Origin: an uncultured Desulfomonile sp.
Lineage (GTDB): Bacteria > Desulfobacterota > Desulfomonilia > Desulfomonilales > Desulfomonilaceae
Direction of reading: 5' to 3'
Length of the DNA: 10,637 nucleotides
Assembly (NCBI GenBank): GCA_903853735.1
Contig: CAINUH010000221.1
Coordinates: 1 to 10,637, forward strand
Shown in pieces: positions 1-6,922 of this stretch. The notes below the pieces were generated by a model that was not told the origin of the DNA, did not search any database, and saw only the letters and a program-made list of their open reading frames with translations. The translations under genes were made by a program, and so were the position numbers. How positions within the stretch are numbered: position 1 is the stretch's first letter; the number at the start of each line of letters is the position of its first letter.

Positions 1-37
1 ATGGTGGAGTAAATATAGTGACATCGAGGGTAATCAG

Positions 38-448
38 ATGGTCGGGAGTGGTGAGGAAGGGAGTAAGACAATTCGACCTGAATTCAATCGTTCAATCATG
101 ATTGATTTTCAGGGTGCCAAGATCACCTCTGACACGGGTTTTCTGTTACTGAGAGATAGACGACCGTTTTCGGGTTATTGCACCGAGGCGGGATTGAAGG
201 CACTCGAACAAGCCCTGACGAGGTCCAACGACCCGCTCATGAAGAGAAAGAAGAAGCAGCGTCTCGTCGTGGATGTTGATTCAACGGAAGATCCCGCCTA
301 CGGCAACCAAGAGAACGCGGCCTTCAACGGTCATTTCGGGAAAAGCTGTTTTCACCCCCGAAGAGCGGGATTCAGACTAGGCTGGTCGATGTCCGGTATC
401 AGGCAAAGAACACGCTCCGGCAATTCTACCTCCGCGGCGAGGAAGTGA
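38..448 (+). pseudogene. IS1380-type transposase remnant (internally deleted)
   Basis: This frame keeps the N-terminal signature of IS1380-family DDE transposases: an IRPEFNRSIMIDFQGAKITS-like start followed by DTGFLLLR, then near residues 78-100 the block DVDSTEDPAYGNQE and AFNGHFGKSCFHP, which surrounds the first catalytic aspartate. Intact family members are about 430-470 residues; this one is 136. About 90-100 residues that normally lie between TGFLLLR and LKALEQALTRSND are missing, and everything after FHP is lost, so the other catalytic acidic residues are absent. After about position 357 the frame no longer resembles a transposase. It is a dead fragment, not a mobile element, and no terminal inverted repeats could be identified. 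The family call is from recognition of these motifs; the exact IS is not assigned. Confidence 0.75.
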
Positions 449-474
449 AACGGTCAATTGCGATCCGCAAAACA

Positions 475-481
475 GAAGGGG
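475..481 (+). promoter_or_regulatory. Shine-Dalgarno that decides the fdhD start
   Basis: GAAGGGG lies 8 nt upstream of an in-frame TTG at 490. The earlier in-frame GTG at 445 has only GAGGAA almost touching it, which is too close for normal initiation. This favours the TTG start. Confidence 0.5.
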
Positions 482-489
482 AAGACTCT

Positions 490-1305
490 TTGGCTTCGAG
501 CGCAGACGAACCGTTCCCGAGTCTCACTGTAGAAGTTGCCGCGCGACGTTTCTCCAAAGGTAATCTAGAGGACAGGGTCGTCTCGCTAGCCAAGGAATCT
601 CCCTACACGCTCTTTGTCAACGACCGTGAGATCCTATCCATTGCTACCCTCCCCACACATCTCAAGGAGCTTTTCATAGGTTTTCTCGTGTCAGAAGGGG
701 TCCTGCTGCGGCCGGAGGAAGTCCTCGAATGCTGCGTAGACCATGACGCTAGGATCGTGCGCGTGGAACTCGACGTGCCGCAAGATCGCCTTGCAGCGCT
801 GGAAAGAAAGGGCATGCTGACTTCGGGCTGTGCAGGGGGTGTAATTTTCTCGGTGGAGGCCGCGGCTGGCCCGCGTCAGAAAAGCCGAAAGTGCCTAAAA
901 GTCTCCAGTTCCACCATCATCAAGAGGATGCAGGAACTGGACAGATATCCAGGCATTTACAGCGTGACACGCGGAGTACACGCAGCGTCCCTGGCTGATC
1001 GGGAAAATACCCTTGTGGTGCTCGAAGACCTCGGCCGCCATAACGCCGTGGACAAGATCGTGGGACATTGCTTTCTCAATAGAATAGAAACAACTGACAA
1101 ACTGCTCCTCTCCACCGGCAGAATCACATCCGAAGTGCTCATTAAAGCCGCACGTAGCAACTTCCCCATTATCATTTCCCGTTCCAGCGCGAGTTCCACA
1201 GCTATAGCCATGGCAAAACAGCAACAAATAGACGTGGCCACGTACGTCAGAGCCGGCCGCTTCAACTACTTCGCGCACGGCGGCGCTCATGTGGTCGAAG
1301 GGTAG
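490..1305 (+). CDS. fdhD: FdhD, sulfurtransferase for formate dehydrogenase activation
   Basis: FdhD passes sulfur from a cysteine desulfurase (IscS type) to the molybdenum/tungsten bis-MGD cofactor of formate dehydrogenase, a cytoplasmic step needed for active enzyme. Family landmarks, numbered from the TTG start: SPYTLFVNDREI near 37-48, LKELFIGFLVSEG near 58-70, the loop cysteine in TSGCAGG (Cys114), RGVHAAS near 161, EDLGRHNAVDKIVG near 179-192, STGRITSE near 208, and a C-terminal VRAGRFNYF. The protein is 271 residues, normal for the family. The usual CxxC motif is CAGG here: the second cysteine is glycine. The start is uncertain: a GTG at 445 in the same frame would add 15 residues that overlap the transposase remnant and look unlike FdhD. 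No formate dehydrogenase gene is in the window. Confidence 0.88.
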   Translation: MASSADEPFPSLTVEVAARRFSKGNLEDRVVSLAKESPYTLFVNDREILSIATLPTHLKELFIGFLVSEGVLLRPEEVLECCVDHDARIVRVELDVPQDRLAALERKGMLTSGCAGGVIFSVEAAAGPRQKSRKCLKVSSSTIIKRMQELDRYPGIYSVTRGVHAASLADRENTLVVLEDLGRHNAVDKIVGHCFLNRIETTDKLLLSTGRITSEVLIKAARSNFPIIISRSSASSTAIAMAKQQQIDVATYVRAGRFNYFAHGGAHVVEG

Positions 1306-1512
1306 GGGGAACCCCATAGGCGCTAACTTTGAACTCGCGTTGTATCTTTGGATGCCGTATAGGACGTTCCCGGAGGGACGACTATGCAGTAACAGGACAT
1401 GTCAAGGCTCCCGTTTGGCGCCAGCAGGCGTGTCGGCGCGTGGCTATTTTCCCGAGTATGCCTCGGGATGTTGCGCACTGGGTCACTTTGCCTAGATGTC
1501 TGGAGGGTCTGA
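1306..1512. other. Convergent gene-free region between fdhD and the operon end
   Basis: About 200 bp between two converging genes. I see no credible coding sequence, RNA gene or repeat array. It holds a small hairpin, CCCGAG-TATGC-CTCGGG at 1451-1467, which has no T-run on either strand, so it is at most a weak terminator or processing structure for the two converging transcripts. A good GGAGG (1372-1376) precedes ATG-CAG-TAA (1384-1392), an aborted start that may be a relic of a lost gene. Confidence 0.5.
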
Positions 1513-2400
1513 TCACCGGTTGACCAGCTTGAGGCGGGCCCGGCATTCCTCAACCGTGGCGGGCTCACGGCCCTGGTCGCGGACCATACGGGCGGCCTTT
1601 TCAACCAGGTCCCCGTTGGACGAGGCCATGACCCCCTTGCTCAGGTAGAAATTGTCTTCCAGTCCCACCCGGATGTTTCCCCCCAAACCGATGGCCGCGG
1701 CAACCAGCCGCCATTGATCCAGGCTAATGCCTATGATCTCCCATTCGCTTTGGGCCGGTAGGAGCTGAACCATTGAAACCAGGCTCGGCACTGTGGGAGG
1801 AATGCCGCCCACCACACCCATGATGAGGCTGAACTGGTAGGGAGCATTGAGAAGGCCCATGTCAATCAAGGGATACGAATTCCCCACATGGCCGGTGTCG
1901 AAACACTCAAGCTCAGGTTTCGTGCCTACCTCGTTCATGGCTTGTACGATGTGAACGATTTCGGAAAAAGGGTTAGGAAATACGAATTCGAAAACGAAAT
2001 GTTTTTTGTCGGGATTATATTTTGCGTAATTCATGGATCCCATGTTGAGAGCCCCGATTGCAGGTTTTATTGATCTTATGTGGGCCGTCTTTTGTTCCGT
2101 AGTGATGCTTATGGCGCCTGTGGAGAAATTGATTATGATGGGACAGGCATCTATGATGGCATCGTAGATGTTTTTATAATCCTGAACTTCATAACTCGGG
2201 AGACCGTCCTGGGCCCTAGCATGTATATGAACGACGACGGCCCCGGCCTCGTAAGCCCGTTTCGCCTCGGCAGCGTACTCCTCAGGGGTGTAAGGGATCC
2301 CGGGACACTGGGCCCGGTTGGCCACTACGCCGGAAAGGGCGCAGGTAATCATGCAGGGACGCTCGTAATCCTGGTTTTCTTTGATCCATAGTGACGACAT
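1513..2400 (-). CDS. BKACE family beta-keto acid cleavage enzyme (DUF849)
   Basis: The BKACE/DUF849 family, whose founder is 3-keto-5-aminohexanoate cleavage enzyme (Kce), uses a metal in a TIM barrel to exchange a beta-keto acid plus acetyl-CoA for acetoacetate plus a new acyl-CoA. Visible marks: ITCALSG at the first strand (about residue 18), the metal-binding HIHAR (His58, His60), NFSTGA near 91, GALNMGSMN near 116, FDTGH near 167, VVGGIPPT near 196, and IRVGLEDN (Arg244, Glu248, Asp249), which supplies the third metal ligand and a catalytic arginine in studied members. At 295 residues it is slightly longer than typical owing to about 12 extra N-terminal residues. The start is firm: AAAGGAGG sits 11 nt upstream and overlaps the crotonase stop codon. 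Last gene of the operon; the keto acid it acts on cannot be told from sequence. Confidence 0.9.
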   Translation of the reverse strand: MSSLWIKENQDYERPCMITCALSGVVANRAQCPGIPYTPEEYAAEAKRAYEAGAVVVHIHARAQDGLPSYEVQDYKNIYDAIIDACPIIINFSTGAISITTEQKTAHIRSIKPAIGALNMGSMNYAKYNPDKKHFVFEFVFPNPFSEIVHIVQAMNEVGTKPELECFDTGHVGNSYPLIDMGLLNAPYQFSLIMGVVGGIPPTVPSLVSMVQLLPAQSEWEIIGISLDQWRLVAAAIGLGGNIRVGLEDNFYLSKGVMASSNGDLVEKAARMVRDQGREPATVEECRARLKLVNR

Positions 2401-2417
2401 CCGACGTTTGTCCTCCT

Positions 2418-3191
2418 TTAGCGACCCTTCCAGACGGGCTCTCTTTTTTGCACAAAGGCTGTTATACCCTCTATTGCGTCTTCGGTCCTTGCCAGAATCC
2501 TTAACTGATCGCAGAGATAGTCGAGAGAATCGTCAAGGTTGCGGCACTCTACAGCGGCCAGCGCCTGCCTGCCCGAGGAAATTGCCAGGGGCCCCCTGGA
2601 CGCAATGGTTGTGAGAGTTTCGTTTACGGTCCGTTCAAAATCCTCATCGGAACACGCCCTCGTAATAAGCCCGATCCGGTCGGCGTCAGCGGCTGACAGG
2701 GTTTTAGCGGTGAGAATCATTTCCAAGGCCTTCTTGCGGGTCGCATTGCGAAATATTAAAGCGCCTATCATCAGAGGGAAAAGACCCACTTTCACCTCTG
2801 GAGTGCCGAATTTCACTCCTTCCCGCGCATAGACGAGATCGCAGGAGAGCATTAACCCCATGCCGCCGGCCATACAATGTCCGTTGATCCGTGCCACAAG
2901 AGGTTTGGAGAAAACTGCCATCTTTTTTAGCAGGCCGGCATATTTCTTGGCGCCCGCCATGGGATCCTCACTATCAACGGCGCTCACAAGATCCGCTCCT
3001 GAACAAAAAGCCTTTTCTCCAACAGCAGTGATACAAACCACTCTCACTTGATTGTCGGTTGCAGCCCGATCAAGATATTCATGAAAAAGGTCCATCATTT
3101 CAACACTGAGAGCGTTTCGGCGGGACTCCCTGTTGATGGTAATCCACGCCGTATTCTCCTTGACTTCATAAAGCAGGTCAGACTCACTCAT
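2418..3191 (-). CDS. Enoyl-CoA hydratase/isomerase (crotonase) family protein
   Basis: Crotonase-fold acyl-CoA enzyme of 257 residues. The two oxyanion-hole segments are present: FCSGADL near 62-68 and GHCMAGGMG near 104-112. Of the two catalytic glutamates of classical enoyl-CoA hydratase, only the second is kept (FGTPEV, Glu132); the first position is glycine (Gly112). Δ3,Δ2-enoyl-CoA isomerases and several other crotonases also use a single glutamate, so hydration is not assured. In the operon it occupies the place of a 3-methylglutaconyl-CoA hydratase, right after the biotin carboxylase genes. Start: an upstream ATG at 3218 would add 9 residues but lacks a ribosome-binding site; the ATG at 3191 has GGGAG 6 nt away and overlaps the carrier-protein gene by 8 nt, a typical coupled arrangement. 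Confidence 0.85.
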   Translation of the reverse strand: MSESDLLYEVKENTAWITINRESRRNALSVEMMDLFHEYLDRAATDNQVRVVCITAVGEKAFCSGADLVSAVDSEDPMAGAKKYAGLLKKMAVFSKPLVARINGHCMAGGMGLMLSCDLVYAREGVKFGTPEVKVGLFPLMIGALIFRNATRKKALEMILTAKTLSAADADRIGLITRACSDEDFERTVNETLTTIASRGPLAISSGRQALAAVECRNLDDSLDYLCDQLRILARTEDAIEGITAFVQKREPVWKGR

Positions 3192-3705
3192 TTTGATCTC
3201 CCTGTTCATGGGCTTCAATCTCTACGAGAATGTCACCCGGTTTCACCTGGTCCCCTACGGCTGTGTTGACCGCTCGAACCATTCCGGAATAAGGAGCCGA
3301 AAGAGTAATTTCCATCTTCATCGCTGACACCACCACCAGTCCCTGCCCCTTCGCTACCTTTTGACCCGACTCGACCAGCACTCTTACAACTGCTGCCGGC
3401 GTAGGAGGCGTCACCTCACTGGGAACTCCTGAACGGGCTCGCGCTTTTCGGCGGTCCACCTTGTCCGCATCTTGAACCAGGCGGGCCCGGCCATCAACCC
3501 AGACCCACGTTCCTTCATCGGTCTTGACTGCAAAAATATTTGCTACTCGGCCGTCTATACCGAAATTGACACGGTTGTTTAAAACGGAACAGACTGAGAG
3601 GCTTCTTTCTTTTCCATCAAGAACCGTCCTTATGGATCCTGTACTGTCTGGAGCGGCGGCATCTACGTGGTAAACGGCATCCTGAATCCTTAACTTGTAG
3701 TCCAT
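3184..3705 (-). CDS. Biotin carboxyl carrier subunit of acyl-CoA carboxylase
   Basis: 173 residues. The C-terminal part (about 100-166) is a biotinyl domain: VVRVLVESGQKVAKGQ, then SAMKM with biotinyl-lysine Lys130, then APYSGMVRAV and VGDQVKPGD. It carries CO2 as carboxybiotin from the biotin carboxylase to the carboxyltransferase. The first 85 or so residues are beta-rich (HVDAAA, SVCSVLNNRVNFGIDG, VWVDGRA) and resemble the BT-type barrel that links the biotin carboxylase and biotinyl domains in one-chain 3-methylcrotonyl-CoA carboxylase alpha subunits; a linker rich in Pro, Ser and Thr follows near 92-105. So this is the detached C-terminal half of an alpha chain. It begins 53 nt after the biotin carboxylase stop and has no clear ribosome-binding site, only GGGAAAA upstream. 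It overlaps the crotonase gene. Confidence 0.88.
   Translation of the reverse strand: MDYKLRIQDAVYHVDAAAPDSTGSIRTVLDGKERSLSVCSVLNNRVNFGIDGRVANIFAVKTDEGTWVWVDGRARLVQDADKVDRRKARARSGVPSEVTPPTPAAVVRVLVESGQKVAKGQGLVVVSAMKMEITLSAPYSGMVRAVNTAVGDQVKPGDILVEIEAHEQGDQNE
3198..3202 (-). promoter_or_regulatory. Shine-Dalgarno that decides the crotonase start
   Basis: GGGAG on the minus strand, 6 nt before the ATG at 3191 and inside the last codons of the carrier-protein gene. It supports the shorter crotonase and translational coupling. Confidence 0.5.
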
Positions 3706-3758
3706 TTAAGTTTTCCCGAGCTTATTTAAGCGTTTGATTCAAATCAGCGTCAAAGTCA

Positions 3759-5258
3759 TTACCGAACAATGTCCCACGCACCGAGCGTTTGCCAGGGGGA
3801 GGACCAGCCGGCCTCTCCTGGTCGGGCGACGGCGGACGGGATGACTCTAGGAGCGACCATATCGTAGGCCACACTGCCCAGCACGGCCAAGCAGTCAGCA
3901 CTCTGGTCCGGCTTCCATGTAGCGAAATGATCTTCGATGAAATGCGTATGAATGTCCCCCGCCTTAAAGGCATCGGAAGACAGCACATCCAGGAGGAATT
4001 CGACTTGTGTTTTGACTCCAAGTATCACACATCCCTTGAGGGCTCGAATCATTCTGGCAATAGCCATTTCGCGGTCTTCCGCCCAAACTACCAGCTTGCC
4101 CAGGATGGGGTCGTACTGAACTGGAACCTCGAAACCTGAGTAAATACAATGGTCGAACCGTACTCCAGGGCCTTCCGGGGACTGTGCAAAAAGGATTCGG
4201 CCAGGAGCCGGCATAAAGTCTGCTTCCGGATCTTCGGCATAGATTCGGCACTCGATGGCGTGACCCCTTCGGAAAAGATCGCCCTGCGAGAAAGGAAGCG
4301 GAAGGCCGGCTGCTATTTCAATCTGGCGGCGAACAAGATCCAGGCCCGTAATCATCTCGGTAACGGGGTGTTCCACCTGGAGTCTCGTATTAACTTCCAG
4401 GAAATAGAATTCTCCATTGCGGTCCAGGAGGAATTCCACGGTCCCTGCGTTGACGTATCCCGCAGCTCTTCCGGCTGCAACAGCGGCTGCCCCCATACGA
4501 GATCTAAGCCCGCCGTCCATAGCCGCTGAAGGGGTTTCCTCAATGATTTTTTGATGTCTCCGCTGTATGGAACACTCACGTTCGAATAGGTGAACAACAT
4601 TTCCATAGGAATCGGCCAAAATCTGAAACTCGATATGCCGCGGACGGTCCAGGTATTTTTCCAGGTATATTGTGTTGTCTCCGAATGCGGTCAAGGCCTC
4701 GCCGGCTGCTGATTCGGCTGCTTCGGGCAGGGCATCTGAACCGTCCACTATGCGCATACCCTTTCCACCGCCCCCTGCTGCCGCCTTAACGAGCACGGGG
4801 TACCCCATCTCTTCGGCAACATCTACCAGGCGGTTTGTATCCCGCTCGGCATGGATCATTCCCGGAATAATGGGAACACCGCTATCCGACATGATGCGGC
4901 GGGCAGTGGTCTTGTTTCCGAGAGCGGCCATCACATGCGCTGGAGGTCCTATGAAAACGAGACCTTCTGAGACCACCCTTTCTGCAAAGACCGGGTTTTC
5001 CGCAAGGAACCCGTAACCGGGATGAATTGCTTCGGCACCTGTTTGCAAAGCGGCATCAACGATCTTGTCAACATTGAGATAACTTGAGGCTGGGTCGGAC
5101 TCCCCCAGGAAAACAGCTTCATCCGCGGAGAAAACGTGGAGGGACTCGTTGTCGGCATCTGAATACACTGCGACAGTCTTGATGCCCATCTCATGGGCGG
5201 TACGCATAACCCTGACGGCAATTTCGCCTCGGTTGGCCACCAGTATCTTGGAAAACAT
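3759..5258 (-). CDS. Biotin carboxylase subunit of acyl-CoA carboxylase
   Basis: An ATP-grasp enzyme that carboxylates biotin on the neighbouring carrier protein using ATP and bicarbonate. 499 residues, about 50 more than E. coli AccC. The domain order is complete: KILVANRGEIAVR at the N-terminus, HPGYGFLAEN near 79-88, Lys116 in GNKTTAR, Lys159, the glycine-rich ATP loop GGGGKGM (162-168), His209, Glu276, Glu288, then NTRLQVEHPVTEM with Arg292 and Glu296, and Arg338 in ECRI. These positions coincide with the E. coli catalytic residues. The C-terminal GVKTQVEFLLDVLSSDAF and HTHFIEDH segment is that of propionyl-/methylcrotonyl-CoA carboxylase alpha chains, not of the fatty-acid enzyme. The start is well supported by AAGGGGAG 6 nt upstream, overlapping the carboxyltransferase stop codon. 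Confidence 0.93.
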   Translation of the reverse strand: MFSKILVANRGEIAVRVMRTAHEMGIKTVAVYSDADNESLHVFSADEAVFLGESDPASSYLNVDKIVDAALQTGAEAIHPGYGFLAENPVFAERVVSEGLVFIGPPAHVMAALGNKTTARRIMSDSGVPIIPGMIHAERDTNRLVDVAEEMGYPVLVKAAAGGGGKGMRIVDGSDALPEAAESAAGEALTAFGDNTIYLEKYLDRPRHIEFQILADSYGNVVHLFERECSIQRRHQKIIEETPSAAMDGGLRSRMGAAAVAAGRAAGYVNAGTVEFLLDRNGEFYFLEVNTRLQVEHPVTEMITGLDLVRRQIEIAAGLPLPFSQGDLFRRGHAIECRIYAEDPEADFMPAPGRILFAQSPEGPGVRFDHCIYSGFEVPVQYDPILGKLVVWAEDREMAIARMIRALKGCVILGVKTQVEFLLDVLSSDAFKAGDIHTHFIEDHFATWKPDQSADCLAVLGSVAYDMVAPRVIPSAVARPGEAGWSSPWQTLGAWDIVR

Positions 5259-5270
5259 TTCTTACTCCCC

Positions 5271-6887
5271 TTACATGCGGAAAGTGCCGTGGCCCTGACG
5301 TCTACCCTCCAGCGGCGCATTCAGGGAAGCAGAAATGGCTAAGCCCAGCACATCTCTTGTCATGGCAGGATCCAGGATTCCGTCGTCCCATAGGTTGGCT
5401 GTACTGTAGTAGGCATTCCCCTCTTGTAATGCTGAATGAATTATGGGACCGCGAATCCCTTCGACTATTTCCGGTGGCAGAGGCGGTTGCCCAGCGCGAG
5501 CCAACTGATCGTTCTTTACCGACACAAGAACATCCGCGGCCTGTTCCCCACCCATGACTCCGATCTGGGCATTGGGCCACATCCATAAAAATCTCGGCGA
5601 ATAGCCCCGGCCGCACATCCCGTAATTGCCCGCTCCGAATGAAGCACCCACGATGACGGTAAACTTTGGCACAGTGGCTGTTGAAACCGCATGGACCATC
5701 TTATGTCCGTCCTTGGTGATACCGCCACGTTCATATTCCCGGCCTATGATGTATCCGTTGATGTTCTGGAGGAACAACAGCGGTATGCCCTGTCGGTCGC
5801 AAAGCGATATGAACTGGGTGGCCTTGAGCGAGCTATCCGAAAACAGCACTCCATTATTGCCCAGGATCCCTACCTGATAACCGTGGATGTAAGCCCAGCC
5901 GCATACGAGAGTAGGCCCGTACAGCGCTTTAAACTCAAGAAACTCGGAACCGTCCACCATTCGAGCAATAATTTCTCGCACATCATAAGGTGTTGAGATG
6001 TTTCTCGGGACAATGCCCCAAATTGTGCGTGGGTCATAAAGTGGGGCCTTGGTTTCGCGTCTCGGCACATAGGCCTTTTCAGTACCGGGCAGCACGCCGG
6101 CAATATCGCGAACAATCTGCAAGGCGTGCCTGTCGTCCTCAGCAAAATAGTCCGACACCCCTGACAAGCGGCAGTGAACATCGGCACCGCCAAGATCTTC
6201 TGCCGTGACCTCTTCTCCGGTTGCGGCTTTCACAAGCGGTGGGCCCCCGAGGAATATCGCCCCTGTGCCGGTGACATGGACCACATGATCCGACATGGCC
6301 GGAATATAGGCTCCACCAGCCGTACAGAGGCCCATTACGGCTGTGATTTGCGGAATGTTCATTTTCGACATGATGGCTTGGTTGCAAAAAATTCGGCCTC
6401 CATCGTCGGTATCAGGAAAGATTTCGGACTGGAGCGGCAAATAGGCTCCTCCCGAGTCCACCAGCATGATCATGGGCAGGTTGTTTTCCATGGATATGGT
6501 CTGGCAACGCAGGGTCTTCTTAACGCCCATGGGGTAGACGGTACCCCCTTTGATCATCGGATCGTTGGCATGAATCAGGACTTCCCTCCCGCATACGATT
6601 CCGATTCCGGCCCTGGTCCCTGCGCCGTGGACATTGCGATCGTACATTCCCTTTGCGGCCAGCGGGGCAATCTCCAGCCATGGTGTGTTGCGATCCAGGA
6701 GCAGGTCCAGCCTTTTTTGGACCGGCAACTTGCCCAGTTCCTTGTTCCGTTCAACGGCTTTTTCCGAACGTTCCTGCCGTGCCTTCTTCAGCTCTGCTCT
6801 GAGATCAGCCACCAGGTTTTCCATAACTTCGTAATTGGCCTTGTACTCATCGCTACCCGTGTCAATATGACTTTCAATAACTTCCAT
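5271..6887 (-). CDS. Acyl-CoA carboxylase carboxyltransferase (methylcrotonyl-CoA carboxylase beta type)
   Basis: Moves the carboxyl group from carboxybiotin to an acyl-CoA. 538 residues, the usual length. Two crotonase-like halves are visible. N-half: VDSGGAYLPLQSEIFPD near 143-159, CTAGGAYIPAMSD near 188-200, FLGGPPLVKAATGEEV near 212-227, DLGGADVHCRLSGV near 231-244. C-half: YGPTLVCGWA, GNNGVLFSD, FLQNINGYIIG near 372-382, GASFGAGNYGMCGRGYSPRF near 414-433, and WMWPNAQIGVMGGEQAA. The last block is characteristic of 3-methylcrotonyl-CoA and geranyl-CoA carboxylase beta subunits, so the substrate is likely a branched 2-enoyl-CoA. NINGYIIG differs from the usual NITGFMVG, so specificity may be altered. 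Two ATGs compete: 6893 lies 1 nt from the AAGGTG ribosome site and 6887 lies 7 nt away, so I chose 6887. Confidence 0.92.
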   Translation of the reverse strand: MEVIESHIDTGSDEYKANYEVMENLVADLRAELKKARQERSEKAVERNKELGKLPVQKRLDLLLDRNTPWLEIAPLAAKGMYDRNVHGAGTRAGIGIVCGREVLIHANDPMIKGGTVYPMGVKKTLRCQTISMENNLPMIMLVDSGGAYLPLQSEIFPDTDDGGRIFCNQAIMSKMNIPQITAVMGLCTAGGAYIPAMSDHVVHVTGTGAIFLGGPPLVKAATGEEVTAEDLGGADVHCRLSGVSDYFAEDDRHALQIVRDIAGVLPGTEKAYVPRRETKAPLYDPRTIWGIVPRNISTPYDVREIIARMVDGSEFLEFKALYGPTLVCGWAYIHGYQVGILGNNGVLFSDSSLKATQFISLCDRQGIPLLFLQNINGYIIGREYERGGITKDGHKMVHAVSTATVPKFTVIVGASFGAGNYGMCGRGYSPRFLWMWPNAQIGVMGGEQAADVLVSVKNDQLARAGQPPLPPEIVEGIRGPIIHSALQEGNAYYSTANLWDDGILDPAMTRDVLGLAISASLNAPLEGRRQGHGTFRM

Positions 6888-6894
6888 GAACATG

Positions 6895-6900
6895 CACCTT
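6895..6900 (-). promoter_or_regulatory. Shine-Dalgarno that decides the carboxyltransferase start
   Basis: AAGGTG on the minus strand, 7 nt before the ATG at 6887 but only 1 nt before the ATG at 6893. It favours the second methionine. Confidence 0.45.
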
Positions 6901-6922
6901 TTCTAGGTCGCCCAAGTGTGGA

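Noticed and set aside
895..1317. Minus-strand 140-codon frame opposite fdhD
   Set aside because: It is a shadow of fdhD, which carries the family motifs.
1384..1392. GGAGG followed by ATG-CAG-TAA, a two-codon ORF
   Set aside because: Initiation signals are good by chance or relic, but nothing downstream supports a leader peptide or regulated gene; kept only as a note.
1451..1467. Hairpin CCCGAG-TATGC-CTCGGG as a bidirectional terminator
   Set aside because: No T-run follows on either strand, so I do not annotate it as a terminator.
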